Assembly (NCBI GenBank): GCA_050084985.1
Contig: JBITNC010000002.1
Location: forward strand, 30,690,001-30,754,000
Source: Nageia nagi
Lineage: Eukaryota > Pinophyta
DNA: 64,000 bases
Direction of reading: 5' to 3'
Shown here one piece after another: positions 22,414 through 32,615 of the stretch (the stretch's first letter is position 1; each line of letters starts with the position of its first letter). The notes under the pieces were generated by a model. That model searched no databases, had not been told where the DNA came from, and saw only the letters and a program-made list of their open reading frames with translations. The position numbers and the translations under genes were made by a program.

Positions 22414-22890
22414 TGTTGTGTGTGGAGCATGATTGTTCAGAGTTCTTTATTTTAGCCGGATGTATACCCAGGAAGCTAAAAACGTTTGTAAAATTACCTT
22501 GTAAAAGTAAAGTAATTTCTAGTCAATCTGGGCCGTTCCTTAGGCAAATAATCTGATGGTTGAACTTATGTTTGGTTTAGGGCTTTTTTCCCTAGATAAA
22601 AACCCCTCTCTTTGTATGAGGGCATTGTAACAGACGTGATTTAGTGAGTGAGAAATAGAGATGTGAGACTGTGAGAGAAAACAGAGGATATTACAGCAGA
22701 TCTGCTGTAGGTTGTATCTATTCACTCTACTGGATAATAAAAAAGGAAGGACTGGCTATTTGGTGTGGACGTAGCCCAAACTAGGTGAACCACGTATATT
22801 TGTGTCTCTCTTATTTATGCATTTTCTGTGTTTATATTTTCTACAATATTTTATGTGCTCCATTGCTCCAGAATATATAATTTTCTAACA
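22414..22890 (+). repeat. 3' LTR of element C
   Basis: The 477-bp copy matches the 5' LTR at about 97 percent by my count, starts TGTTGTGTGTGG and ends TTTTCTAACA. Differences are clustered around 22680-22790 and are almost all C/T or G/A changes. CATTT at 22891-22895 follows as the right target-site duplication. Confidence 0.93.
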
Positions 22891-25235
22891 CATTTCAACC
22901 TCTTCAACTTGTGCATTCAAATTTGATGGGTTCATTTCAGACTAAGTCATTTGGAAGAGCATCTTATGTCTTAACCTTCATTGATGACTTTAGTAGGATG
23001 ACATTTGGGTATCTACCTGAGCACAAAGATCAAACCTTTGAGAGTTTTAAGGTTTTTAAGGCCTTTGTTAAAAATCAAACTAACCTCAAAATCAAGATGT
23101 TGAGATCAGATAATAGGGGAGAATATAATGGAAATGAGTTCAATGACTATTATGCTAAGTATGGAATTAAGAGGTAGTTTATAATTCTATACACTCCTCA
23201 ACAGAATAGTGTTTTCGAAAAGAAAAATAGAATAATTATGGAGATGGCTAGATGCATGTTGGGTAATCTTCCTAAATTCTTATGAGGTGAAGCTATGAGC
23301 ATTGCTATTTACACCTTAAATAAGTGTCCCATAAAAGTCGTTTAGGGTAAAACTCTTTTTGAGGTTTGGTCAGGAAAAAAACCTAACATTTCTCACCTTA
23401 GGGTGTTCGGTTGTGAAGCATTCTCCTACATTATTTTTAAGATAAGGAAAAAGTTGAATAAAAGAGCTAAAAAATGCATCTTTATAGGTTATGACAGTTA
23501 GCATAGAGGCTACAGGTTCTACTCTTCAACCTATAAAGTAGTGTTTATTTCAAGGGATGTAAAGTTCAATGAACTTCTTAAAGAATTTACTTCTAATGAG
23601 GATGTTGATGATCTAGAAGAATCTTTAGTTTCTCCTAGCAGGTTAGATACTGAGCTAGACAAGTCACCTTAGGAACAAAACTCTTCAACTCAAAGGGTAA
23701 TAAGGAGCATAACCTTGAATAAATCTTTACTTGCTAAGATTGAAAACAAGCATGAGCCCTCAACCTTCAAAGAAGCTTCTAAGCATGAGTGTTGGATGGA
23801 AGCCATGAAAGTGGAGTATGAGGTGTTTATAAAAAATAAAACTTGGGACTTGGTTCCTTATCCTAATGAAAAGAATGTGATTGGCAATAAGTGGATCTAT
23901 AAGGTTAAGTTCAATTCAATTAGAAATATTGAGAAATACAAGGTAATATTAGTAGCTAAAGGTTTTGCTCAGAAATACGGTGTAGATTATGAAGAAACCT
24001 TTGCTCCTGTGGTAAAGATGCCTACTATGAGAGTTATCCTTGCTCTTTTTGCAACTCAAAAATGAAAAGTTTTTTAACTTGACGTCAAAAGTGCATTTTT
24101 CAATGCTGAGTTAGATGTGAAAATCTTCATGAATCAATCAGAAGGGTTTATTATGGAAGGTAAAGAATCCTTTATGTGCAAACTAAAGAAGTAATTATAT
24201 GGACTTAAGCAAGCACCACGAGCTTGGTACAAGAAGATTTCATGGTACTTTGTAGATATTGGTTTCTCTAAGTATTTTTTTAACTTCGATCTATATGTGC
24301 TCAATCAAAGGAAAGATGTGGTCTTGATTCTCCTTTATGTGGATGATCTTCTAATAACTGAGAATAATGATAAAATCATTCAAGAGTGCATATCCAAACT
24401 TAAGATAACATTTGATATGACTTATCTTGATCTCTTACATTACTATCTTGGAATACAAGTGTATCAATACAAGGATTATACTTACCTCAATCAATATAAG
24501 TATATATTAAACATCTTACAGAAGTTTAGAATGGAGTGTAGATATGCTACGATCCCAGTCTCTCCTAGAATCACTATTTCTTTAAGCATCAACTCTCAGT
24601 TAGCTAATGCTACAGCTTATAAGCAATTAATTGGTAGTCTTTTGTATTTGACTATATCTAGACCAGATATTACCTTTACAGTGAATCTAATGGCTTGATT
24701 CATGTAGAAATCATATTTTGAGCATCTCAATGCTGTTAAGCAAATATTGAGGTATGTTGCAAGGACTAAAGATCTTGCTCTCAAGTATTCTAAGTTGCCC
24801 TCATTTATTCTCTCTAGATTCTCAGATTTTGACTATGGGAGAGATAGAGATGATAGTAAATCAACCTCAATGTATGTGTTTAGCATTGGTTCAGGTGCTA
24901 TCTCTTGGGCTTTCAAGAAGCAACCTACTATTTCTCTTTCCATCACTGAAGTTGAATACCATACCATGTCTGTTATAGCCTAGGAAGCCATTTAGCTAAG
25001 CCATCTTCTAAAAGAAATTAGGTATGAGCAAGGTGGCTCGTCTTTGATCTCTTCAAATAATCAGTTAGTTATTTCTTTGGCTAAGAATCCTGTGTTCCAT
25101 AAGAGAATAAAATATGTTGAAATCCATGCCCATTTTATCAAAGAGAAGGTTCTTGATGGTATCATACACCTAGAGTATTATCCATCCACCTTGAACTCCG
25201 CTGATTTATTCACCAAGCCCCTCCTGGAAGTTTAG
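22891..25235 (+). pseudogene. Element B pol, part 2 (integrase, RT, RNase H)
   Basis: After the right CATTT the B frame resumes as FQPLQLVHSNLMG. Integrase shows [27 protein letters not shown] and QQNSVFEKKNRIIMEMARCM; the third catalytic Glu region has Asn-Ser-Val where Asn-Gly-Val is usual. A TAG at 23176 and others break it. RT is open at 23715-24065 ([20 protein letters not shown] to [10 protein letters not shown]) and again at 24297-24698 with the intact LLYVDDLLIT. RNase H at 24747-25235 has FDYGRDRDDSKSTSMYVFSIG, TEVEYHTMS and FTKPLLEV. Stops stand in place of Gln or Trp. It is better kept than the same region of A, in line with a later insertion. Confidence 0.85.
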
Positions 25236-26103
25236 TTCTATAAGCTTAGGGATGCTATCGGGTTGGTGAAGTTACCTCAAGGGAGAGTGAAGTTTGAATT
25301 CTTATGTTGAATTCATGTTTATGATGACAACTTCACCCCTAGGAGGATTTTGTGCTATATAGTGTTAATTTTGTTGTACACCTTCATGGTATGTTCACTC
25401 TGCATGAAGAACTTATCGTACAAATTGGCCAATCTAGCACTATTCAGTTATCCATATGTGAAGAACTCTTATGTGTCTTTTGACACTGTTTAGTTATCCA
25501 TATGTGAGAAACTCGTATGTGCATGATTTCTTTTGGTTAATCTAACAATGTTCACTTATTCATGTGTGAGAAACTCTTATGTGTCTTTTGGCACTATTTA
25601 GTTATCCATATGTGAGGAACTCGTATGTGCATGCTCTATTTTGTAATGATAATCAATACATATTTTATATATAGTAGGTGACTATAAGTTTTTGGCATGG
25701 CATCTTCATGATGACTTATAGTGCACCATTGATCAATTCATAATGGCATTTGTGTGATTCATCTATCCTTGATTGGATGAATATGTTGCATCTAATTGAT
25801 TTTGTTATTTGACTTGCTTATGACTTACAGGTTCCTTTGAGATTGCAGGTTACTTACCTCAAGTATGCAGGCTTTTGGAGACTCTTCATGACTTTCAATT
25901 GGATGACTACTTCATGTACATTGAAATCGATTATGGTTAATGATTGTATTTGGCAAAGTAGTGAGTCTCAAACTAGATCTTTCTTCCTTTACAAATATGT
26001 AAAAAGTTCTCATCTCCATTGTATCTGTTTGAAGTAAAACTCTCTTACTTTCTCTTCTTCTTCTCTCTTACTCGCTCTATCCCAATATTGCATTAAGGAT
26101 GAG
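25236..26103 (+). other. 3' untranslated region of element B with four short tandem units
   Basis: From 25438 to about 25643 there are four imperfect copies of the 46-bp unit seen twice in A, each with TTATCCATATGTGAG or a close form and CTCTTATGTGTCTTTTG or CTCGTATGTGCATG. The third carries extra bases (TTTCTTTTGGTTAATC). A purine-rich AAGGATGAG ends at 26103, next to the 3' LTR. No coding capacity is supported; the frame at 25837-26037 is in the part shared with A and is broken there. Confidence 0.65.
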
Positions 26104-26588
26104 TGTTGGAATGTATAATGCATTATTATAAAGGTTTGTATTATATCTTCTATGTAAGTTCACTAATACTTAAAGGTATCATTTGATACTTAAGTGAATA
26201 TGATAATGTAGCTTATCCTACACTCCATGTCATGAGCATGCCCCTTGGGTAAAAGGATGTGCATGTCATACTTTTGTACATTGGATAAAAGGGTGATCCA
26301 AAGATGGATTTTGGCCTATAAATAGAAAGCTACCTCTTTGTGATTACACACCAATTGTGGATTACAGTTATGCTATAGGATAGAAGTGTAGGAGTTGAGA
26401 TTAGAAGGATTGTAAGAGAGTTGTATTTGTGATTGAAGTAAAGATCTAGTTAGTGGATGTACTCCTAGTTAGAGGAACCACTTACATCTTGTGTTGTGAG
26501 ATTGCTTTGTGAGTTTGTTAGATGTAATTGTGAGCTTTCATGTGATCTTGGTTGATTAAGAATTATCTTGTTAGTGTTAGCTCCTTCG
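26104..26588 (+). repeat. 3' LTR of element B
   Basis: It starts TGTTGGAATG and carries the TATA box TATAAATA at 26317-26324. It shares with 15012 the bases typical of B. It ends at CTCCTTCG, followed by TAGAG. At 485 bp its size fits the 492-bp A LTR. If the match of 26594-26621 to the A tail were ignored, one could extend this LTR to 26621; the duplicated TAGAG favours the shorter reading. Confidence 0.75.
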
Positions 26589-26593
26589 TAGAG

Positions 26594-26621
26594 TTGTTTA
26601 GTTTATACTTCAAATCTCTCA
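26594..26621 (+). repeat. Right remnant of the 3' LTR of element A
   Basis: These 28 bases, starting TTGTTTAG and ending CTCTCA, match A's 5' LTR tail (6736-6763) at 23 positions. They follow the second TAGAG and so are the piece of A's 3' LTR displaced by element B. CTTTT follows, close to the CTTTA before A. Confidence 0.75.
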
Positions 26622-27640
26622 CTTTTGTCTTGATCAAGATTTGGTGCTAAACATTTTTTCTATCCTTTGATCTTTTGTACCTGCAAGATATATGTTAAAA
26701 CCCTAATGCAAAGTAACAATGATAGGGGAGACATCAACCTTGTTCCCTTTAAATCCCAAGGAAAACAAGAAGGATTTTACCCCAATCTTGAGTATAAGTA
26801 GGCCCCCTACACCCCAATCAATGGGTGAAAAGAATAAAAATATATGCTTAGAATGATTTATGATCATATGTCTATAAATAAATGATATGCCTATGGTCTT
26901 ATGTGCTTCTTTTTTATAATAAATATGTCTGACAATGATAAAGATTACGATAATACTAGATGATATAATGCTAGATTATGCCAAAATACTTAAAAAATGA
27001 TTTCAAGAAAGCAATCTAAGTGAATTATATGAATAATCTAAGATACCCACAAGCTTAAATGATAATATTATGATACTAAATGCTAATGGGTATGATTCAA
27101 TTAAGATAAATGCAAACTAATATTATCCTAACTACATGAAATGCAATCTAATATGCAAATAAGAATGCAAATATCTTTAAGAGGTGTAAAGGATACAATC
27201 TTGCCCCAATTTACCTTCAAGATAGATGATGGATTTATATGCTCCAATTATGCTCTTTGAAGACCTATAATAAAACCCTCAAAACTCTCCAAGAAATGGA
27301 TAGAACAAGCAGCTTGGGATAATTCATGATGAATTAGGGTTTGATAAGGCTCAATTGATCAAATTCAAATGCTCAATAATTACAGTTCTTAAATTCAAAA
27401 TGCTCAAAAGTGATTAGAATAATCATTAGCTAGCTATCAAAATGATCTTTGAAAGTATTTATTGAATTAATTTTTTTTGGATCAGTAGGCAAACTACCAT
27501 TCTTTAGGTCAATCATAGGATCGATAGACAAATTAGAATATGAATAAATTTGATAATTTTATTTAATGATATGCTTCCAACTTTTGATCACAATAAAATG
27601 ATAAATAAACATGATATTAATATTGATTAAATGTTGAATT
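26622..27640. other. AT-rich spacer without recognisable gene
   Basis: No sustained frame, LTR or terminal repeat could be recognised. It should contain the continuation of element D, if that survives, and the part of the minus-strand gypsy element downstream of gag. I could confirm neither. Confidence 0.4.
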
Positions 27641-27649
27641 TGATATTTT

Positions 27650-28529
27650 TGCCAATATATCACCCTAACAAGATAAAACTATAATTTTAGGATGTCTACA
27701 TCTTCTTTCCTTAAATAACTCTTTTTCTATCTTTTGAAGGGGCTCTATACTTAAGTTCTCCAATTTCAACTAAAACCTTTTCTTTACAAAGTAACTTATA
27801 TGACATGTCCACAAAAGGTAAATCAATATAATCAATAACTTATCTTTTTAGGGCAAGAATAACATTATCCATGAACATGAGAGTAGCATGTTTTTCCTCT
27901 ATCATACTCCATACTTTTTGGAATATTGAATTAAAATTATCTAACTCTCATGAGGCCCTTGCTTCGTGGCATTCAAATCCTGAATTGTAACAAGCCTAGT
28001 GAGATTATGCCTGAATTGCTTTTGAAGCATAGTCACAAATTGTTCATAGGAAGTAATTGAAGCATGAGGAAGAGTAAAACACCATTTTAGAGCATCCCTT
28101 TAAAGGTACTAGGGAAATACTTTATTATTAGATTATGATTTACTCAAAACTTCAATTCAAACTTCATCTCAAATTATCTTACATGCTGCATAGGATCTCC
28201 TTCACCACCGTACATCTCAAAAGATGGCTCATTTTGGAGCTCAGATGCAATATTATTACAGATCTCAGTGGATAGAGAGCTAGAATGGACTTTGCAATGT
28301 GTGGCCTTTTATCTACCTTGATTTGACTCTTTAGGTATTCTACTTTCTTTTCCAAATCTTCCCATGGAGTTGATTTTCCACTTGCATTACTATTGTCACC
28401 TTGACCACTTTGTTGCTTGAGATTCAAGAATGCTTGAAATTGTTCAAACCAAGCCATATTCTTGGAATCCATTTTTGTCACACTTAATACAAAATTAATC
28501 CCATCCAAAAACCCAAAAGCTTTTGGCAC
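27650..28529 (-). pseudogene. Ty3-gypsy gag relic
   Basis: The minus strand reads as a plant Ty3-gypsy gag. A start is possible at 28472 (MDSKNMAWFEQFQAF), and the open stretch runs to 28179. It has a Gln/Ser-rich part and a short coiled-coil-like segment, WEDLEKKVEYLKSQI. Downstream, with frame changes, come GDPMQHVR, a NHNLIIKYFPSTFKGML block, an NNL-LCFKSNSG block and PRSKGLM-like remnants. These follow the retrotransposon gag domain order (DGxxDPxxHV, FxxSLxGxAxxW). Stops and frameshifts show decay. Same strand as the RT at 4.17-5.03 kb. Subtracting the copia nest leaves a gag-to-RT distance of about 2-3 kb, normal for one element. Confidence 0.65.
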
Positions 28530-31039
28530 AAATAGTGAAAAACAAGTTGTAGAAAAATGTCAAGTTCACCAATTTGTTAATACTAAAAACTGATCAAACA
28601 ATTTATTTAATATCAATTATAATTAAATATTAAAATAATTAAATAATAGAATAAACAAAAATGAGATATAAGTACTTCTATACTCTTGACCTACCAAATT
28701 TGAATTCAAATAATTACAAACCTATCGTTCACTTGTTCCATGTAGATTGCATCTCAAATCTAGCCTCCATAAGATCAAGACAACTCACTCCCAAAATTCG
28801 AACCTTTGTCCTCACCAGGTGCAAGGTGTCGATGTAAGGGGTTACATTGATGTACGAATCTCCTTCCTCATATCCTTCATATTCATGTGCATTGTCAAGG
28901 TTGTTGCCAAGGTTATCAGACCTGACAATAAAATAACAAATACGAAATACAATAATCTTAGTAGGGTACAAGTTCAAACTTGATAGGTGGCATCAAAAAA
29001 CATCAAGCAAGATAGATCTAATAAGTATATCAATGTATCTATCAAGGTCTAAACATGATCAATGTCACATCTTCCTTCCCTCTAAATAGATGAGGGGTTC
29101 GCACATCAGCCAAGACCTCCACTTGACTTAGCGCTCCTTGGACATGTCATCAAAAGGAAATAGAAAGGAGTGAAATATGATTTTTAATTAAAATAAAAAC
29201 CAAAGTTAAGTGTTAACACTTGTCATCACAAATATCACTTCTATGGCATTTAGTAACTTGAAAGATCATTCTTGAACTATGGGCACTCTTGGACATGTAG
29301 TCCCAAAACACATTGCCCAATCCCAAAATGCCTACATTCTAGTCTTGGGAAATATTTTAGGTTTTAAGTAACTTCAAATTTAAAGGGCATTACATATAAA
29401 TGTCAAACATGCTCTATATATATCATATGTTCCAAATATCATATAGTGGAAATATCATTTATGTTATATCATGTTCATGCTTATTAATGTTAAATTTATC
29501 ATGCTTATCATTGTTTCATGTTCATTTCTTGTATGATGTATTGCTACTAACAAAAAGGAGATGTTTTATCACTATCAAGGATTTGTGCATCCCTCGTGAC
29601 CATTCAAGATTCTATTCAAACCCTCCTAAGAATCTCCGCTATTTTGTAGGATCCATTCATTTTGATTTGAATTCCTTACTCCAACCAATGTGTTCATAAG
29701 AAGCTCAAAGGAAAAAAAAAACAACCAAAGAACATGTTAATCCAAGATTTTTTCTATCCTTCTCATCCTTGAGCAAAGACAAGGATTCATCAAGGAATGT
29801 GGTCTCGCATCTCTTCACATCATCCCAAAAGAGGCACAAATTGAAGATATTGAAAATAATTTTGATATATTAATGCATATTTATCAAGGTATAATAATTG
29901 TATTTTTTTTTGTAAATGATAAAATATCTATAAAATGTTACTTTTTCAATATCAAGAAATTTCTTCTAATATTGTATTATTTCATGCACAATTATCAATA
30001 TTAATTAATATCAATGTAAGATTATTTATCCTATAAAAAACACCTAAGTTACACCTTACATAAATTAGAAAGTAAAAAACTGAATTATATTAAAGAAAAA
30101 CACTACCAAAAATATTTTTTCTTTAAAATTAAATACAACAAAATAACATTACATATATTTCAAGGGCAAAAAATTGAAAATTCAATTCACAAAGTTATTT
30201 ATATTTTGACAAAGCTTCCAATAATCCAAAAACCTCCAGCATGCTACTTCAAGTAGAGCTTTGTAAGAACTTGTCTACAATTTTAAATGATTTCATTGAG
30301 AGAAAACAATTATACTAATAAAACTTTAACTATCAAGGAAAATTGCAAGTTACTGAAAAGTTATTCACAAGTAATCCTCTGAACTTGTATTTTGAACTTT
30401 ATCATGTGCAGATCTTATAAATTATTATTGTATATTTTAATTATATGTTGGACATTTTTCTTGAATGTTTATTTTTACATATTCAAATTTTATAAATAAT
30501 TGATTTACTTTGTTTGAAATTGTATCACTAACTGATAAACAAAAAAAAAATTATAAAAAGAATACAAACTTAGATGAGCAATAAATTTATTGTAATAGGT
30601 ATGGACCACAAAGGATAAATTTATCCTTCACGTATCATCTATGTACCATCGTTCTCTTGTTTCTATTATGTCACAAACTGACTTGAATAAACTTTTCATC
30701 AAATTCTGCATAATATATCTCTATGCAGCTGAAGAGATGGATAATAAATTAATAATCAACACCAATATATCTGCATAAAGCACAATGATTCAAGAACCTC
30801 GTACAAAACAAAATAAACAACACTGACTTCCAATATAGTACATTGGTATATATTTAACACTTCTATGGGATCTAGATCTGGTTCATATTATATGATATTC
30901 ACAGAGTAGAGATAGTTGTCTCAGAACCTACATTGGTGGTTAAGGTAAATATTGTAAATGAAGATTCCCAATCCACAAATTATGCACAGCTTTAAGTTAC
31001 CATTTTTTGTGTGATGTCAACAAAAACTGCTTCAAGAGT
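28530..31039. other. Spacer with no supported gene
   Basis: AT-rich DNA between the gypsy gag and the host gene. A minus-strand frame of 82 codons at 28729-28977 has no family I recognise and could be chance or part of the gypsy element's 5' region. No LTR ends or primer-binding site were found. The last 300 bases or so before 31039 would carry the 3' end of the host gene transcript; no certain polyadenylation signal was picked. Confidence 0.4.
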
Positions 31040-32077
31040 TCACTCCTCCCTGAGAGTTTGCCTATTTGGTTGATGTCCAACAAACCATGCGATTTTCATG
31101 AGTTGTATCCCAAGAACTAGCACCCACCATGCTACTAGACCTTTCATTCCCTCCATTAACCAGGTTGGTGCATCCAAATCTATCGCCAGCTCCAAACCTC
31201 TTGATAGCTGCAGAAGACGGTATGCCTCGTACACAACAGGGACAATTAACCAAACCGGTGATTCCCAATGCCATGTTAACAATTCGGCCAACATTTGAAC
31301 CAATAGTAGCGTTAAATAAGGTCCCAACATTGTAGCCAATGAAAGCAGGTGGACCCGTGGTTGAAGTATGTTGTTGTATGAAGCAGCCATTGCAACAGAG
31401 GGCACAACAATACCAAAAAGATTGAAAAGAAAATTCCAAAACTTGTAACTGAATGGAATCTTGAAATAAGAAACATATCCCTTCTTCGGACGAGCACAGT
31501 AATCTGCAATAAGAAGAAATAAAGTTGCTCCCATATTGAAGAGACCGTCAAGTCCTGTCAAAGAAAGTAGGCTGGTGATGTTGAACCCAGAAAATATGGA
31601 AGAAAAAGGTAACCATAGGGTAGGAATGGCGCCTGCAGCAAGAAGTAAAGTAGGTCCAAGAAACCATAAAGGCCATTTAAGAGGCTGTAGACCATTCTCT
31701 TCTGTGTTTTTCAATATTTGTCTTCCTTTTTCGGATACAGTCCCCACCCCTTCTATAGCTACATTCTGCTTGTTATTCAGAAAGCCATCAGAGTTGCTGT
31801 CCTTTCCAATCTCAGCTTCCTTTTCGCATGCATCATAGATGTCTTCTGTTAATGCTTCTGGTAAACACTCCCATCTTTTGCTCTTCCTTGTCAATTTCTG
31901 GAACAAGTTAAAGTTTTTAACTTGATTTCTGAAACCCAAAGATGACCAACGTACCTTATACAGTGAACTAGAGAAAACTAGCCCCTTCTTTCTCAAACAA
32001 AGTTGAGAATAGGAACAAAGCCCCGGCCGAGACAATGTAGGAGTTTCCCAAAATTTTGTACAACATGCCTGTTCCAT
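31040..32077 (-). CDS. Plastid-targeted multi-pass membrane protein, conserved plant family
   Basis: An intact single-exon frame of 345 codons from ATG at 32077 to TGA. The first 60 or so residues are rich in Ser, Arg and Lys with few acids, as in a chloroplast transit peptide. An acidic, Asp/Glu-rich linker follows. Numbering from the ATG, about six hydrophobic segments occur near residues 136-160, 168-190, 214-233, 246-267, 275-290 and 314-334. Conserved-looking motifs are PLWFLGPTLLLAAGAIPTLW, SPVWLIVPVVYEAYR and a C-terminal GLVAWWVLVLGIQLM. From memory it resembles the little-studied Arabidopsis proteins AT1G48460 and AT5G63040; I know no biochemical function. Base composition is richer in G and C than its surroundings. 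There are no retroelement neighbours on the same transcript. It looks functional. Confidence 0.85.
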   Translation of the reverse strand: MEQACCTKFWETPTLSRPGLCSYSQLCLRKKGLVFSSSLYKVRWSSLGFRNQVKNFNLFQKLTRKSKRWECLPEALTEDIYDACEKEAEIGKDSNSDGFLNNKQNVAIEGVGTVSEKGRQILKNTEENGLQPLKWPLWFLGPTLLLAAGAIPTLWLPFSSIFSGFNITSLLSLTGLDGLFNMGATLFLLIADYCARPKKGYVSYFKIPFSYKFWNFLFNLFGIVVPSVAMAASYNNILQPRVHLLSLATMLGPYLTLLLVQMLAELLTWHWESPVWLIVPVVYEAYRLLQLSRGLELAIDLDAPTWLMEGMKGLVAWWVLVLGIQLMKIAWFVGHQPNRQTLREE

Positions 32078-32105
32078 ATGAAACAATCTTATAGAGTTCC
32101 TGCAT
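32078..32105 (-). other. 5' untranslated region with possible splice acceptor
   Basis: On the minus strand the pyrimidine-containing CTGTTCTATTGATGCAG ends at about 32105 and is followed by GAACTCTATAAG and then the ATG. This looks like a 3' splice site, so the gene may have an intron in its 5' untranslated region. Upstream in-frame TGA at about 32110 rules out a longer protein without splicing. No donor or first exon was identified. Confidence 0.35.
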
Positions 32106-32607
32106 CAATAGAACAGCGAGCAGTAAAATTAGGCTCTTATATGAAGAGCTATGTCAACTTCATACATGTAGATATGAAAAAATCCCTAGTCAATAAATTG
32201 TGTTATAAATAGAGCTTGTTACGGCGGATGATGAAGCATGATAAGCAGATAATATTCCCCTATGTTTGTCTCATTGATATACAATCTAAAAACTAGAAGA
32301 GTGTCAAGAAATAAATTCAGGGACTTAGTTATTATAGCATTTGTGCTTGTATTTCAACAGAAAATTGAAGAATAACTCCGAGACAACTAAATAATAAAAT
32401 AAGCTCATTCAAACCACATCAAAGCTCCTAATAACCTTTTATAAAGCCATGGTGTATGCTCGAACAATAAGATCCAGCATTGATTAGACGTTTCAACATC
32501 TCATGTTTGATTGGTTTCCATCAAATCTGAAAATCGGCACATATATAGAGGGAATTATTTTGAGTTTACAGTTGTGACCTTTATAATAGTTATAAAAACA
32601 ATCAAAT
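32106..32607. other. Upstream region of the host gene, no further gene seen
   Basis: About 500 bases between the likely splice acceptor and the first hAT element. It probably holds intron or promoter sequence of the minus-strand gene. I could not choose a TATA box or transcription start. Confidence 0.35.
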
Positions 32608-32615
32608 ATAAGTTC

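Larger units (their letters stand above)
17877..22890 (+). mobile_element. Ty1-copia retrotransposon C, complete, nested in B
   Basis: C is a 5014-bp element with two nearly equal LTRs (17877-18354 and 22414-22890), a primer-binding site, gag, pol and a polypurine tract, flanked by exact CATTT duplications. The protein order and motifs resemble the Tork/TNT1 lineage, different from A and B. It is the youngest retroelement in the window. I count about 15 base differences and one indel between the LTRs, or roughly 3 percent, nearly all transitions. Coding damage is light: five nonsense codons and three one-base frame changes by my reading. It is unlikely to move by itself but could be mobilised by proteins from an intact relative. 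Confidence 0.95.
14985..26588 (+). mobile_element. Ty1-copia retrotransposon B, nested in the 3' LTR of A
   Basis: B belongs to the same family as A but is a separate insertion. Its LTR ends share bases that differ from A, for example AGTTTGTATTAAATC near 15012 and GGTTTGTATTATATC at 26132. Identical TAGAG flanks at 14980-14984 and 26589-26593 give a 5-bp target-site duplication inside A's LTR. Parts are a truncated 5' LTR, a leader, gag, pol and a 3' LTR; element C splits the integrase. Without C, B is about 6.6 kb. The right end reads CTTCG rather than the usual CA, which needs one late A-to-G change. Stops and frameshifts make it non-functional. Confidence 0.82.
6272..26621 (+). mobile_element. 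Ty1-copia retrotransposon A, outer element with B and C nested inside
   Basis: Element A has a 5' LTR (6272-6763), a primer-binding site, a very long leader, gag (about 9857-10830), pol (about 10830-13740) and a 3' LTR. The 3' LTR is split by element B into 14514-14984 and 26594-26621. The sequence after B, TTGTTTAGTTTATACTTC and so on to CTCTCA, matches the tail missing from A's 3' LTR at 23 of 28 positions. The flanks CTTTA (6267-6271) and CTTTT (26622-26626) are probably a 5-bp target-site duplication with one change. A without B is about 8.7 kb. Domain order protease-integrase-RT-RNase H identifies Ty1-copia. Many stops and frameshifts show that it is dead. Confidence 0.85.

Noticed and set aside
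14514-26621. A and B as one tandem LTR-internal-LTR-internal-LTR product of unequal recombination
   Set aside because: LTR bases differ between A and B, TAGAG is duplicated around B, and the tail of A's LTR reappears after B. Nested insertion explains all three.
31098-31838. Frames of 66-125 codons on both strands inside the host gene
   Set aside because: They are shadows of the intact 345-codon minus-strand gene and have no motifs of their own.
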